Shown in pieces: positions 29,134 through 39,663 of a DNA stretch of 64,000 nt. Both the position numbers and the translations under genes were made by a program. The DNA lies in assembly GCF_009937765.1 (NCBI RefSeq), contig NZ_CP047089.1:866272-930271 (forward strand). The letters are read 5' to 3'. Each line of letters begins with the position of its first letter. The stretch's first letter is position 1. The DNA comes from Bacillus pumilus. Its GTDB lineage: Bacteria > Bacillota > Bacilli > Bacillales > Bacillaceae. The notes beneath the pieces were generated by a model. That model was given only the letters and a program-made list of their open reading frames with translations. It had not been told where the DNA came from and made no database searches.

Positions 29134-32010
29134 TTATGATGAAGTCACACTTTCTGTTTCTTTGACCAACTGTTTCATTCGTTTACGGTCACGCTCTAAA
29201 ATCGGCTTTAAGTATCGACCAGTGTAAGAAGCTTTTTCTTTTGCAATCTGCTCTGGAGTCCCAGAGGCAATGATCGTTCCGCCGCCTGCACCGCCCTCTG
29301 GTCCGAGATCAACGAGGTAATCAGCAGCCTTGATAATATCAAGGTTATGCTCAATCACTAGTACCGTATCTCCGTTTTCGACCAAACGCTGAAGCACTTT
29401 TAATAAACGGGCAATATCATCCACATGCAGACCTGTTGTCGGCTCGTCTAAAATATAAAGAGACCTTCCGTTTGAACGACGATGAAGCTCAGATGCCAAT
29501 TTCACACGCTGCGCCTCTCCTCCAGACAATGTCGTCGCAGGCTGTCCAAGTGTAATGTACCCTAGTCCGACATCAAAAATCGTTTGAAGCTTCCGCTTAA
29601 TTTTCGGGATGTTCTCGAAAAATTGGAGTGCGTCCTCCACAGTCATTTCAAGTACATCAGCAATGTTTTTCCCTTTATATGTGACCTCAAGTGTCTCCCG
29701 GTTATACCGTTTCCCGTGGCACACCTCACAAGGCACATACACATCTGGTAAAAAGTGCATTTCGATTTTAATGATGCCATCTCCGCGACATGCCTCGCAG
29801 CGTCCACCTTTGACGTTAAAGCTGAATCTGCCTTTTTTATACCCTCGTACCTTGGCTTCATTGGTTTGTGCAAACACATCTCGCACATCATCAAATACAC
29901 CTGTATACGTGGCAGGGTTGGATCTTGGCGTACGACCGATTGGAGATTGATCAATATCAATCACCTTATCTAAATGATCCATTCCTTTGATTTCTTTGTG
30001 TTGTCCTGGCTTCGCCTTCGCTCTGTGAAGTTTTTGCGCAAGTGATTTTAATAGAATTTCATTCACAAGCGTACTTTTTCCTGAACCAGACACCCCAGTC
30101 ACAGCTGTAAAGACGCCTAGAGGGAACTTCGCATTGACGTTTTTCAGGTTGTTTTCTTTTGCACCTTTGATTTCAATATAGCGGCCATCAGGCTTTCTTC
30201 TTTCAATCGGTAGTGGGATAAATTTCTCTCCAGATAAATATTGTCCTGTTAAAGATTTCTTGTCCTTCATGACTTCTTCCGGTGTCCCAGCTGAAATCAC
30301 TTCTCCCCCATGAACTCCTGCTCCAGGTCCAATATCAATCAAATAATCAGCGGCTAGCATCGTATCTTCATCATGCTCGACGACAATGAGGGTATTCCCG
30401 ATGTCGCGCATGTTTTTCAATGTCCCGATCAATCGGTCATTATCACGCTGATGCAGACCAATAGATGGTTCATCTAATATATAAAGAACACCTGTCAGCC
30501 TTGAACCGATTTGAGTAGCCAGACGAATCCGCTGCGCCTCTCCTCCAGATAGTGTGCCAGCGGAGCGGCTTAATGTGAGGTAATCTAATCCCACATTATT
30601 TAAGAAAGACAAGCGCTCTTTGATTTCGCGTAAAATGAGCTGAGCAATCTGCAAATCTTTCTCAGACAACTCGATTTGACCATATAAATCAAGGGCATCA
30701 GAGACAGACAAATCAGTGATTTCTCCAATATGTTTGCCATTGATCAGAACCGCAAGCGTCTCTTTTTTCAGACGATATCCTTTACATGTCGGACATGGCT
30801 GGTTCGCCATATATTTCTCCATTTGCTCACGAATATAATCCGAGCTGGTTTCTTTATAACGTCGTTCAATGTTACGTAGAACACCTTCAAATTCAATTTC
30901 ATTTTCACGTACCTGACCAAAATCATTTTCATATTTGAAATAAATCCGTTCAGAGCCGCTTCCATATAAAATTTTATCGAATAAATGCGACGGGATATCT
31001 TTCACAGGAATGTCCATGTCGATACCATAATGTGTACATACTGCCTCAAGGAGCTGAGGATAGTATTGTGAGCTCTGCGGCTCCCATGGGGCAATGGCAT
31101 GCTGGCGTAACGTCAAATCCTTATTAGGAACGACAAGCTCAGGGTCAACTTCTAGTTTAGAGCCAAGCCCATCACAGCTCGGACAGGCACCAAAAGGACT
31201 ATTAAACGAAAACATTCTAGGCTCAAGCTCACCAATAGAGAATCCGCAGTGCGGACAGGCATGATGTTCACTGAATAACAACTCTTCTTGTCCAATCACG
31301 TCAATCATCACACGGCCTTCACCTAGTCGCAGCGCCGTTTCAAGAGAGTCAGACAGCCGAGCCGCGACGCCTTCCTTCACCACAATTCGGTCGATCACGA
31401 CTTCAATGGAATGCTTCTTGTTCTTTTCAAGCTCGATCTCTTCTGATAGATCTTCCATCTCTCCATCGACTCTTACTCGAACATAGCCCTGCTTTCGAAT
31501 TTGATCAAGTACTTTGACATGTGTCCCTTTGCGGCCAGATACGACTGGCGCAAGCACTTGCAATTTCGTTCTTTCTGGATATTCTAAAATGCGATCTGTC
31601 ATCTGCTCAATCGTTTGGGACGTAATTTCAATCCCGTGTATCGGACAAATCGGTTTCCCAACTCGAGCATACAAGAGACGTAAATAATCATAGATTTCAG
31701 TAACTGTTCCGACCGTTGATCTAGGGTTCCGGCTCGTTGTCTTCTGATCAATACTAATCGCCGGAGAAAGACCTTCAATGGCATCTACATCCGGTTTATC
31801 CATTTGACCGAGAAATTGGCGCGCATACGCTGAAAGAGATTCAACGTACCTGCGCTGCCCCTCTGCATAAATGGTATCAAAAGCAAGAGACGATTTTCCT
31901 GAACCAGATAAACCCGTGATGACCACTAACTGGTCACGCGGGATATTCACATCAATATTTTTAAGGTTGTGGGCTCTAGCACCTTTCACCTCTATTCGTT
32001 CCATAGCCAT
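29134..32010 (-). CDS. uvrA: Excinuclease ABC subunit A (UvrA)
   Basis: A 958-residue damage-recognition ATPase of nucleotide excision repair. It has two ABC ATPase modules (Walker [10 protein letters not shown] near residue 35 and GVSGSGKST near 645; signatures LSGGEAQR twice) and zinc-binding CxxC pairs (CPHCGF...[20 protein letters not shown]...CEVCHG). It loads UvrB on DNA. Seven bases separate it from uvrB; both are served by the SOS box upstream of uvrB. Confidence 0.98.
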   Translation of the reverse strand: MAMERIEVKGARAHNLKNIDVNIPRDQLVVITGLSGSGKSSLAFDTIYAEGQRRYVESLSAYARQFLGQMDKPDVDAIEGLSPAISIDQKTTSRNPRSTVGTVTEIYDYLRLLYARVGKPICPIHGIEITSQTIEQMTDRILEYPERTKLQVLAPVVSGRKGTHVKVLDQIRKQGYVRVRVDGEMEDLSEEIELEKNKKHSIEVVIDRIVVKEGVAARLSDSLETALRLGEGRVMIDVIGQEELLFSEHHACPHCGFSIGELEPRMFSFNSPFGACPSCDGLGSKLEVDPELVVPNKDLTLRQHAIAPWEPQSSQYYPQLLEAVCTHYGIDMDIPVKDIPSHLFDKILYGSGSERIYFKYENDFGQVRENEIEFEGVLRNIERRYKETSSDYIREQMEKYMANQPCPTCKGYRLKKETLAVLINGKHIGEITDLSVSDALDLYGQIELSEKDLQIAQLILREIKERLSFLNNVGLDYLTLSRSAGTLSGGEAQRIRLATQIGSRLTGVLYILDEPSIGLHQRDNDRLIGTLKNMRDIGNTLIVVEHDEDTMLAADYLIDIGPGAGVHGGEVISAGTPEEVMKDKKSLTGQYLSGEKFIPLPIERRKPDGRYIEIKGAKENNLKNVNAKFPLGVFTAVTGVSGSGKSTLVNEILLKSLAQKLHRAKAKPGQHKEIKGMDHLDKVIDIDQSPIGRTPRSNPATYTGVFDDVRDVFAQTNEAKVRGYKKGRFSFNVKGGRCEACRGDGIIKIEMHFLPDVYVPCEVCHGKRYNRETLEVTYKGKNIADVLEMTVEDALQFFENIPKIKRKLQTIFDVGLGYITLGQPATTLSGGEAQRVKLASELHRRSNGRSLYILDEPTTGLHVDDIARLLKVLQRLVENGDTVLVIEHNLDIIKAADYLVDLGPEGGAGGGTIIASGTPEQIAKEKASYTGRYLKPILERDRKRMKQLVKETESVTSS

Positions 32011-32017
32011 CAGGCAA

Positions 32018-34003
32018 TCATCCTTCCGCTTTTAGCTCTAGCAATAGATCTCTTAATTCTGCTGCTTTTTCAAAATCAAGCGCTTTTGCTGCATCTTTCA
32101 TTTCCATCTCGACCTTTTCGATCACTTTTTCTCGTTCTTTTTTGCTCATTTTTGACAGCTTTGGTGCTGCATTTGTTTCATATTCTTCCGATTCTTCATG
32201 TATCTTTGTTGCTTTAATGGCATCTCTAATTTTCTTATGGATGGTTTGCGGTGTAATTCCATATTTTTCATTATATGCCTCTTGCTGCTCTCGTCTTCGC
32301 TTCGTTTCTTGAATCGCAATATCCATTGATTTGGTCATTTTATCTGCATACATAATGACCCGGCCTTCTGAATTTCTCGCTGCCCGGCCAATCGTCTGGA
32401 TAAGGGATCTTTCAGAGCGTAAGAAGCCCTCTTTATCTGCATCTAAAATCGTCACAAGCGACACCTCTGGAATATCCAGTCCTTCACGAAGAAGGTTGAT
32501 TCCCACAAGCACATCATATTTTCCGAGACGTAAATCGCGAATAATCTCAATCCGCTCAAGGGTCTTAATTTCTGAATGCAGATAATTGACCTTGATTCCA
32601 ATCTCTTTTAAATAATCTGTCAGATCCTCAGACATTTTCTTCGTCAGCGTCGTCACGAGCACACGCTCATTTTTCTCAATCCGCGCATGAATTTCTCCAA
32701 TTAAGTCATCAATTTGACCTTCAATTGGACGCACTTCAATAATTGGATCAAGTAAACCTGTTGGACGAATAATTTGTTCCACAACCTCTGGGGTTTTCTC
32801 AAGCTCATAAGGACCCGGAGTGGCAGATACATGCACAATATGATTGATATGCTTTTCAAACTCATCAAAGGTGAGCGGTCTGTTATCAAGTGCTGAAGGC
32901 AGACGGAATCCGTGATCAACCAACACTTGCTTTCTTGCTTGGTCCCCGTTGTACATCGCGCGGATTTGCGGGACCGTCACATGTGACTCATCGACAACAA
33001 TCATAAAATCATCTGGGAAATAATCAAGCAATGTATAAGGGGTTGAACCAGGAGGACGCAAGGTCAGATGTCTTGAGTAATTCTCGATTCCTGAACAAAA
33101 GCCCATTTCTCTCATCATCTCAAGGTCATATCTTGTCCGCTGCTCAAGGCGCTGCGCTTCTAGCAACTTTCCATTATCTCGAAGCTTTTCGAGCTGTTCC
33201 TCAAGCTCTTGTTCAATATTAACAATCGCTTTTTCCATTTTTTCTTCTCTAGTGACGAAGTGAGATGCTGGGAAAATAGCCACATGTTCACGATCACCGA
33301 GTATTTCTCCAGTCAGTGCATCCACTTCTCGAATACGTTCAATTTCATCACCGAAAAACTCCACTCTGATACAATGCTCATCACGTGAAGCAGGGAAAAT
33401 TTCAACGACGTCTCCTCGTACTCGGAAGGTTCCGCGCTGAAAATCTATATCATTACGAGAATACTGAATGTCCACCAGCTTACGTAGAAGCTGATTGCGT
33501 TCAATCTCCATTTCAGTACGTAAAGACAGCACAAGCTCTCGGTATTCCTCTGGCGAACCTAAGCCATAAATACAGGAGACACTGGCAATGATGATGACAT
33601 CTCTCCGCTCAAATAATGAAGACGTAGCGGAGTGTCTCAGCTTATCAATCTCATCATTGATGCTGGCATCCTTTTCAATAAATGTATCCGTCTGAGGCAC
33701 ATACGCCTCTGGTTGGTAATAATCATAGTAACTTACAAAATATTCGACAGCATTATTCGGAAAGAATTCCTTGAACTCGCTGTATAGCTGACCGGCAAGT
33801 GTCTTATTATGCGCAATGACAAGTGTCGGTTTGTTCACTTCTTTAATCAGATTGGATACAGTAAAGGTCTTTCCCGTACCTGTAGCACCTAACAGCGTTT
33901 GATGCTGTTTCCCCTGATGGATCCCCTCAACAAGCTTTTCAATTGCCTTCGGCTGATCTCCTTGGGGCTGATAGTTAGAAACTAATTCAAAGCGGTCACT
34001 CAC
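32018..34003 (-). CDS. uvrB: Excinuclease ABC subunit B (UvrB)
   Basis: A 661-residue helicase-fold protein that verifies lesions and recruits UvrC. It shows Walker [10 protein letters not shown], the beta-hairpin region [16 protein letters not shown]-like VVDESHV, helicase motif [11 protein letters not shown] and a C-terminal UVR domain ([23 protein letters not shown]) that binds UvrC. First gene of uvrB-uvrA with a LexA box 68 bases upstream. Confidence 0.98.
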   Translation of the reverse strand: MSDRFELVSNYQPQGDQPKAIEKLVEGIHQGKQHQTLLGATGTGKTFTVSNLIKEVNKPTLVIAHNKTLAGQLYSEFKEFFPNNAVEYFVSYYDYYQPEAYVPQTDTFIEKDASINDEIDKLRHSATSSLFERRDVIIIASVSCIYGLGSPEEYRELVLSLRTEMEIERNQLLRKLVDIQYSRNDIDFQRGTFRVRGDVVEIFPASRDEHCIRVEFFGDEIERIREVDALTGEILGDREHVAIFPASHFVTREEKMEKAIVNIEQELEEQLEKLRDNGKLLEAQRLEQRTRYDLEMMREMGFCSGIENYSRHLTLRPPGSTPYTLLDYFPDDFMIVVDESHVTVPQIRAMYNGDQARKQVLVDHGFRLPSALDNRPLTFDEFEKHINHIVHVSATPGPYELEKTPEVVEQIIRPTGLLDPIIEVRPIEGQIDDLIGEIHARIEKNERVLVTTLTKKMSEDLTDYLKEIGIKVNYLHSEIKTLERIEIIRDLRLGKYDVLVGINLLREGLDIPEVSLVTILDADKEGFLRSERSLIQTIGRAARNSEGRVIMYADKMTKSMDIAIQETKRRREQQEAYNEKYGITPQTIHKKIRDAIKATKIHEESEEYETNAAPKLSKMSKKEREKVIEKVEMEMKDAAKALDFEKAAELRDLLLELKAEG

Positions 34004-34070
34004 ATCAAAGCCTCCGTTTCGTTACGAAATCTATCTAATGAATATATTATCATAAAAGAACACAAAAATA

Positions 34071-34084
34071 CGAACTAAAGTTCG
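34071..34084. promoter_or_regulatory. LexA (DinR) SOS box of uvrBA
   Basis: CGAACTAAAGTTCG is a full GAAC-N4-GTTC SOS box with flanking C/G. It lies 68 bases upstream of uvrB, overlapping the likely -35 region (a TATGAT -10 follows on the minus strand). Confidence 0.88.
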
Positions 34085-34215
34085 GCTCTTGCTTGATTTT
34101 TATTTCCAATACAGTCATACCCTCTCTTCAATACCAAATAACCCTCTTGCGAAAACCTTCCTTTCAGTATGGAACATTTTGGTGAGAGATATGCGATGAG
34201 CAGAAAAAGAGAACA

Positions 34216-34255
34216 AAAAGAAAGCTGCACTCACTAAAATTCGTAAGCACAGCTT
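34216..34255 (-). terminator. Terminator after csbA
   Basis: A 13-pair stem on the minus strand (AAGCTGTGCTTAC with GTGAGTGCAGCTT, some G-U) followed by TCTTTTTG. It separates csbA from uvrBA, although B. subtilis has them adjacent too. Confidence 0.8.
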
Positions 34256-34297
34256 AAAAACGTCACCTTTCGGCCTCACACGCTCTTGATAATCACA

Positions 34298-34543
34298 TCA
34301 ATGATGTTTTTCAGCCTTTTCTCTCTTTTCAATTTCTTTTTTAGCCATATATAATGCACCAGCTACTAAAGAAATGATATCTAATCCTACAATAAAGTAG
34401 GTTTCTGTATAGCCCTTCATATACGAGGCAAATAAAAGCGCTGCTGTTAATGCAATGCCCACATAATGATTATAAGTCACCTTTGAAAATAAAATAACGA
34501 GCAGGAAAGGAAAAACAAGTGCAAATATGGCTTTTGTAATCAC
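34298..34543 (-). CDS. csbA: Small membrane protein CsbA
   Basis: An 81-residue protein with about three hydrophobic segments and the conserved NHYVGIALTAALLFASYMKGYTETYF core, ending in a Lys/Glu tail. CsbA is a sigma-B-controlled protein of unknown function in B. subtilis, also directly upstream of uvrB. I found a sigma-A-like but no clear sigma-B promoter here. Confidence 0.9.
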   Translation of the reverse strand: MITKAIFALVFPFLLVILFSKVTYNHYVGIALTAALLFASYMKGYTETYFIVGLDIISLVAGALYMAKKEIEKREKAEKHH

Positions 34544-34576
34544 AAAAACCCTCCCTCTTCATGATCTACTCCCTTG

Positions 34577-34605
34577 ATTATAGTAAAGTTTGGCATATTG
34601 AACAA
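34577..34605 (-). promoter_or_regulatory. Sigma-A-like promoter of csbA
   Basis: TTGTTC (34605-34600) and perfect TATAAT (34582-34577) are 17 bases apart on the minus strand, 34 bases before the csbA start. Confidence 0.6.
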
Positions 34606-34715
34606 TTCACAGTTTTCAATTTCCCCTATTTTTCTTTCTGTTCGGAGACTTTTGTTTTAGATATAGTAGGAAATTAGTGAGAATGTCCCCTTTGTAAAGA
34701 TAGGTCTTTCCGTCT

Positions 34716-34745
34716 TTGACAGTCACATCCAATAAATTCTATGAT
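34716..34745 (+). promoter_or_regulatory. Sigma-A promoter of the pps/rph-like gene
   Basis: Perfect TTGACA (34716-34721) and TATGAT (34740-34745) with an 18-base spacer. The predicted start falls inside the large palindrome that follows. Confidence 0.75.
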
Positions 34746-34746
34746 T

Positions 34747-34772
34747 AAAATGATAGTGCGCACTATCATTTT
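34747..34772. promoter_or_regulatory. 26-bp perfect palindrome, candidate TetR-type operator
   Basis: Half-site AAAATGATAGTGC followed immediately by its exact complement. It begins one base after the -10 box, so a bound dimer would cover the transcription start. The TetR protein encoded at 37440-38012 is the nearest candidate ligand. Confidence 0.7.
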
Positions 34773-34827
34773 AGAAACAATAGAGAGATAGACAAACCAT
34801 TGGCTATTTGGATAAGGGGGCATTCCC

Positions 34828-37359
34828 ATGTATTCAGTTTTATTTCATGCGGCTGAAGAATCCGCATCACTCGCAGGGGCAAAAGGCCTGAATTTAATCA
34901 AATTAAACAATCACGGCCTGCCAGTCCCAGATGGATTTATTATCAAAACCAACAGCTTTTCAAGCTTTCTTTCATATCACAACCTGCATCCAACTGAACA
35001 AAACCTTGCTGACAAAATCAAAGAAGCATCGTTTCCTTCTCAAATGGAAGCAGAACTTCTTTCGTCCTTTCAATCATTACGGAAAACTTATCCCTCAGTT
35101 GCAGTCAGATCCTCTTCTGTTGCAGAAGATCTCGAAGGCGCCTCATTTGCAGGACAGTACGAGACCTATTTAAATATCAAAACAGATGAAGAATTCTTAC
35201 AGGCTGTCAAAGAATGTTGGTCTTCTTACTTTGGAGTGAGAGTAACAGAGTATAAGGAAGAGATGGATGAAAACGAGGAAGAGATGCCGCTCATGGCTGT
35301 TGTCGTTCAAGGATTGATCCATTCTGATGTCTCCGGTGTCATCTTTAGTGAGAATCCCATAACAGGAAAAACAAATGAAATGATGCTGACAGCAAGCTAC
35401 GGACTAGGAGAAGCAATCGTTTCCGGGCTTGTGACACCAGACACATTTGTTATAGACAAAGAGACACTTTCTATTGAAAAATCACTTGGAACGAAAGAGC
35501 TGCAAATTATTCCTTATCAAGAAGGTGTCATTGAACAAGCAGTGACGGAGGAAATGGCTGGTCAGTTTTGCCTGAATGATGACCAACTAGTAGAAATCAC
35601 GCACATCACCAAACAAGTAGAAGCACTTTATGGTCATAGCGTCGATATCGAATTTGGGATAGCAAATGGCACATTTTATTTACTTCAAGCCAGACCGATT
35701 ACCGCAGCTCTCTCAAAAGCAGCAGATGAAACAGTAGGGGCTTCTTTTCAAATGCAGCCAGACGAGCTGCAGGATTTCTGGATCTCAATGGACGATCATA
35801 TGCCGGGTCCAACAAGTCCTCTCTTTTCAAGTCTGATCATCCCAGCATTAAAAAGCGGTATGAAGAAAAATGGTGAAAAATATCAAGTGCCTGATCTGAA
35901 TATTAAAGATATTAAGCTCTATAGAGGACATCTGTATTCATCACCGTCACTGCCTGAAGCGAGTGCAGAAGCCGCACCAGTTTTTGATGAAAGCTTATTT
36001 GAGTTATTTCCGCATCTAAGTGAACGTATGTATGAAATTTTAGAGAAAAATTTCTTGCCTTTTTACGAAAAGCTGGATCTCAAAATAAAGGAACCGATGA
36101 CCATTGAAGAAGCCATCATCGGCTTCGAAGAATTAAAAGCTTTTTATATACAAGCATATGATGATCATTTTGATATTGTCATCCCTCAAGTCATTTTATC
36201 AGCTATGATTGAAGATATGCTTGTGACGTATACTGGTGATCAATCACAAGTGATCCTACTGCATGAGATGATGATAGGCGTGATGAATAAATCACTTGAA
36301 ACAGATAAGAAGCTATCTGATTTTGCAAAGAGTGTCCTTCAAGATAAAGAACTTTATCAAGCATTTATAAACAATGAAAAGAATTCAGAGCTGCTTGATG
36401 CACTCACTCAATCGGAAAAAGGCAGACACTTCATTTCGACATTAGAGGAATTTCTTCAAGTTTATGGTTGGCGATCTGTGAAAAGTCATGACCTTACGGA
36501 AAAGACATGGGTGGAAAACCCTGAGTTTATCCTAGATATCATCAGAAACAACATTCAACACCAAAGTGATTTTGATGAAGAATTTGCACAAGCCGTCATC
36601 AAAAGACAAGAGACATATGAACATTTTATGAGCCAAGTGAAGGATGAAGCATTTAAAACGAAATTTGAGACACTTTACCAATTTGCTCTACAGGCTGCTA
36701 ATATCCGTGATGATCATCACTTTTACATTGATGCCATGTTAGATGCTAAAGCCAGAGTATATCTATTAAAGATTGGCGAACTTCTTGTACAAAAAGGAAC
36801 GCTTCCTCATCAAGAAGATCTATGGTATCTCTACGATGAGGAGGTACACACAGCGCTCACAACGTCTACATCATTTGATACAGTCATCGCACAAAGAAAA
36901 ATTGACATGAAAGAGAATGAAGCCATCCAACCACCAGCTTATATGGGCACCCCCACTGAAGCTGAATTGCAGCAAGCAGAAAGAACGCTCGGTTCATTAA
37001 GAGAAAATGAAAACAACACAAGCGATATGATCTATGGAATTGGCGCATCTAGCGGTATTGTTTCTGGAAGAGTAAAAGTCATTACATGTGCTGAGGAATT
37101 CTCACAATTTCAAAAGGATGATATTTTAGTTTGCAAAACAACCACCCCTTTATGGACAAGCTTATTTAGAGATGCAAAAGCAGTCGTAACCGATGCTGGA
37201 GGCATTTTATCTCATTCAGCTATTATCGCAAGAGAGTATATGATGCCAGCTGTCCTAGGAACCCGAATAGCAACAGAAACACTTCAATCCGGTGACCTTG
37301 TGACAGTAGATGGAAGCAATGGACGTATTCAGATATTAAAACAGCATGCACGTGTCTAA
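34828..37359 (+). CDS. PEP-synthase / rifampicin-phosphotransferase-like enzyme
   Basis: An 843-residue three-part protein: N-terminal ATP-grasp domain (AGAKGLNLIKL, SVAVRSSSVAEDLEGASFAGQYET, ending VDIEFGIANGTFYLLQARPIT near 290), a long middle domain, and a C-terminal phosphohistidine domain with TDAGGILSHSAIIARE (His796). The order ATP-binding, middle, His-domain and the length fit rifampicin phosphotransferase (Rph) better than true PEP synthase, whose PEP/pyruvate-binding barrel is not apparent. B. subtilis Pps, of similar size, is in the same family. The substrate is not provable here. The gene has a strong promoter with a palindromic operator and is followed by a TetR regulator and an exporter. 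AAGGGGG precedes the ATG. Confidence 0.82.
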   Translation: MYSVLFHAAEESASLAGAKGLNLIKLNNHGLPVPDGFIIKTNSFSSFLSYHNLHPTEQNLADKIKEASFPSQMEAELLSSFQSLRKTYPSVAVRSSSVAEDLEGASFAGQYETYLNIKTDEEFLQAVKECWSSYFGVRVTEYKEEMDENEEEMPLMAVVVQGLIHSDVSGVIFSENPITGKTNEMMLTASYGLGEAIVSGLVTPDTFVIDKETLSIEKSLGTKELQIIPYQEGVIEQAVTEEMAGQFCLNDDQLVEITHITKQVEALYGHSVDIEFGIANGTFYLLQARPITAALSKAADETVGASFQMQPDELQDFWISMDDHMPGPTSPLFSSLIIPALKSGMKKNGEKYQVPDLNIKDIKLYRGHLYSSPSLPEASAEAAPVFDESLFELFPHLSERMYEILEKNFLPFYEKLDLKIKEPMTIEEAIIGFEELKAFYIQAYDDHFDIVIPQVILSAMIEDMLVTYTGDQSQVILLHEMMIGVMNKSLETDKKLSDFAKSVLQDKELYQAFINNEKNSELLDALTQSEKGRHFISTLEEFLQVYGWRSVKSHDLTEKTWVENPEFILDIIRNNIQHQSDFDEEFAQAVIKRQETYEHFMSQVKDEAFKTKFETLYQFALQAANIRDDHHFYIDAMLDAKARVYLLKIGELLVQKGTLPHQEDLWYLYDEEVHTALTTSTSFDTVIAQRKIDMKENEAIQPPAYMGTPTEAELQQAERTLGSLRENENNTSDMIYGIGASSGIVSGRVKVITCAEEFSQFQKDDILVCKTTTPLWTSLFRDAKAVVTDAGGILSHSAIIAREYMMPAVLGTRIATETLQSGDLVTVDGSNGRIQILKQHARV

Positions 37360-37369
37360 CTAGATCATA

Positions 37370-37398
37370 TTGGCGGTCATAGGTTTTATCGGTATACT
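37370..37398 (+). promoter_or_regulatory. Probable promoter of the tetR-MFS pair
   Basis: TTGGCG (37370-37375) and TATACT (37393-37398) with a 17-base spacer, about 40 bases before the TTG start of the regulator. It would allow transcription separate from the upstream enzyme gene. Confidence 0.55.
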
Positions 37399-37439
37399 TA
37401 CTTTGTTGCAAACACATTCATAACCTGAGGTGAGTATGC

Positions 37440-38012
37440 TTGTTAAAATCTACAAATCAACGAATCATTCGCGCAACAATGGATTTATTGACTGAAAAGG
37501 GCTATCAAAAAACCACAACAAAAGAAATAGCTAAAAAAGCGAATGTCAGTGAAGCAACTATTTTCCGCAACTTTAAAAACAAACGCGGCGTGATTGCTGC
37601 CATTATGAAAATGAAATCAACGCCAACAAAAACCTTAGAAGCAGAATTCAAAGGGGATTTGTACACCGATTTAAAGTTTCTCGGTTCCTATATCCTTGAA
37701 CATTTAACTTCAAAAAAAGAATTTATTTATATCAGCATGCGAGAACCGGCAATGTTTAAAGATCTGACTAGTCATGAAAAAATTTATCCTCAAGAACTAA
37801 GGGAAATGCTGATACAATACTTCAAAAAGATGAGCGTTCAACAGCATGTCTTAAAAGGAAAAGAAGACATTTATGCAGACATTTTCATTAGTACGTATTT
37901 TGGTTTTTTTACTCAGCAGCTTGAGCAAGACTTCCAGCTCGTATTAACACAAAAAGAGGATTTTATTGAGACATACACACACATTTTCATGAGAGGAATT
38001 TCTCCCGCTTAA
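37440..38012 (+). CDS. TetR/AcrR-family transcriptional regulator
   Basis: A 190-residue regulator. The N-terminal helix-turn-helix is typical (IIRATMDLLTEKGYQKTTTKEIAKKANVSEATIFRNFKNKRGVI, residues 8-52); the C-terminal ligand domain shows no specific family. TTG start preceded by AGGTGA. It lies between the phosphotransferase-like enzyme and an MFS exporter, 80 and 40 bases away, so it probably controls one or both. The 26-bp palindrome at 34747 is a plausible site. Confidence 0.88.
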   Translation: MLKSTNQRIIRATMDLLTEKGYQKTTTKEIAKKANVSEATIFRNFKNKRGVIAAIMKMKSTPTKTLEAEFKGDLYTDLKFLGSYILEHLTSKKEFIYISMREPAMFKDLTSHEKIYPQELREMLIQYFKKMSVQQHVLKGKEDIYADIFISTYFGFFTQQLEQDFQLVLTQKEDFIETYTHIFMRGISPA

Positions 38013-38052
38013 AGGGTGGAATTCTTCTTTTTCACAAAAGGTGGTATACACA

Positions 38053-39387
38053 TTGAGGTTACAAAAAGAGAGCTTGATCATCTATTCTTTGTTACTTGGA
38101 GCTATACTAGTTCCGGTCAACTCAACGATGATCGCAGTCGCTCTATCATCCATATCAACATATTATGATCAATCCATTTCAAACATTACTTGGGTTGTCA
38201 CCATTTATCTTATTGTCATGGCGGTCACCCAGCCTATCGCTGGTAAGTTAGGAGATATATACGGACACCGCCGCATGTATTTAACCGGAGTGACACTCTT
38301 TTTAATCGGCTCGATTGGCTGTGCTTTAGCACCTAATCTAGCATTTCTCATCATCTTTCGCTCCATTCAAGCAGCTGGCGGGGCTATTTTAACACCGAAT
38401 AGTATCGCTTTGATTCGTGCAACAGTCTCACCCGAAAAACTGTCTAAAACAATGGGTTACTTTGGATTTGGTGCTGGTATTGGTGCCGCTCTTGGGCCTT
38501 TTATTGGATCGATTCTCATTCAGAGTTTTGATTGGCATTCTATATTCTTAGTGAATATCCCATTCCTATTTCTTACACTAGTCACCGGTGTTTTACTTAT
38601 TCCAAAGGTAAAGCATACACGTATACACGCAAGAGTAGATATGATTGGTTCATTGTATTTAACCATCGGAATTGCCACAGTCATTCTATGCTCAAAAAGC
38701 CAGCTATTAAATGAATATTTCATTTATGGCATTCTAGCATTGATTGTCATTCCTTTATTTTTTAGACATGTACGGAAAGTAAAGAATCCGATCATCGATT
38801 TGTCCCTATTTAAAAACAGTTCATTTACAAATGCGAATCTATCGATCATGCTAAGTAATTTTGTGATGTATGCCATCCTCCTCATTATGCCGCTGTTTAT
38901 GGAACAACAACTGGCCCTTTCTCATACACAAAGTGGTATGATTCTATCGGTATTTTCTCTTTGTATGTCTCTTAGCGGTTTATTAGGCGCAAGACTCCAT
39001 CCAAAAAAAGGCGCGAAAAAAATGATTCGCTTTTCATTTCTCTGCCTCACTTTATCAGGCATCATGTTAATTACACTGAGTCAGTATCCAACATTACCAC
39101 TGCTTATGGTGACACTAGTCGCGGGGGGAATTTCATCAGGGATTGGTATGACAAGTATGCAGATGGCTTCATTAACAGCTGTTGATCAAAGTTTATCTGG
39201 TTCGGCCTCTGGTATTTTCTCAACCTTTCGATATTTTGGCAGTATCATTTCGTCGACATTGATTGGTATCATGAGTGGTTTCCAATCTTTATTTATTGTA
39301 TTAATGTGTGCAGGAATCCTTGGCTTCCTTTTATCCCAACGCGTCAAAACGAAATCTACCTCCCCATCATCTGGGCATTCCGCCTAA
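38053..39387 (+). CDS. MFS drug-exporter family protein (DHA2-like)
   Basis: A 444-residue membrane protein with about 12-14 hydrophobic segments. Motif A is seen as GKLGDIYGHRRMYLTG and motif C-like GFGAGIGAALGPFIGSIL follows in segment 5, marking a proton-coupled antiporter. The TTG at 38053 is preferred because AAAGGTGG precedes it; a GTG 12 bases upstream is alternative. Its neighbours suggest a resistance cassette, but the substrate is unknown. Confidence 0.85.
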   Translation: MRLQKESLIIYSLLLGAILVPVNSTMIAVALSSISTYYDQSISNITWVVTIYLIVMAVTQPIAGKLGDIYGHRRMYLTGVTLFLIGSIGCALAPNLAFLIIFRSIQAAGGAILTPNSIALIRATVSPEKLSKTMGYFGFGAGIGAALGPFIGSILIQSFDWHSIFLVNIPFLFLTLVTGVLLIPKVKHTRIHARVDMIGSLYLTIGIATVILCSKSQLLNEYFIYGILALIVIPLFFRHVRKVKNPIIDLSLFKNSSFTNANLSIMLSNFVMYAILLIMPLFMEQQLALSHTQSGMILSVFSLCMSLSGLLGARLHPKKGAKKMIRFSFLCLTLSGIMLITLSQYPTLPLLMVTLVAGGISSGIGMTSMQMASLTAVDQSLSGSASGIFSTFRYFGSIISSTLIGIMSGFQSLFIVLMCAGILGFLLSQRVKTKSTSPSSGHSA

Positions 39388-39390
39388 TGA

Positions 39391-39430
39391 CTCCCTGCGC
39401 TCTATGCCGATTTAGAGCGGGGGAGTTTTC
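39391..39430 (+). terminator. Terminator after MFS gene
   Basis: CTCCCTGCGCTCTA pairs imperfectly with TAGAGCGGGGGAG and is followed by TTTTC. The remaining 230 bases before the next gene hold only an AT-rich leader with an extended -10 (TGG-TATGCT near 39623). Confidence 0.75.
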
Positions 39431-39663
39431 ATTATTTTTCTCACTGTAAGCTATAATTGGCAAAGGAATCAAATATTGAAAATCCTTTTTTAAAGATGAA
39501 AAAAAGCCATCTGACTAGATAAACAAGAAACTTTAAATCGAATTATCCTCATTCATCCACCTACATTCTGTTTTTCATCTCTTTCAGCATTGATAACTTC
39601 GATTTTTTTTCACAATTTTTGTGGTATGCTTTTTGAAAATAGAGGACTCAAAGGAGCGGAAGA

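Noticed and set aside
34100-34140. Short peptide frame overlapping the uvrB SOS box on the minus strand
   Set aside because: About 22 codons with the purine-rich stretch too close to the ATG and no conservation evidence.
34544-34640. Sigma-B promoter for csbA
   Set aside because: GGGAAA-like -10 candidates exist but none has a GTTTAA-type -35 at 12-15 bases; only a sigma-A-like pair was supportable.
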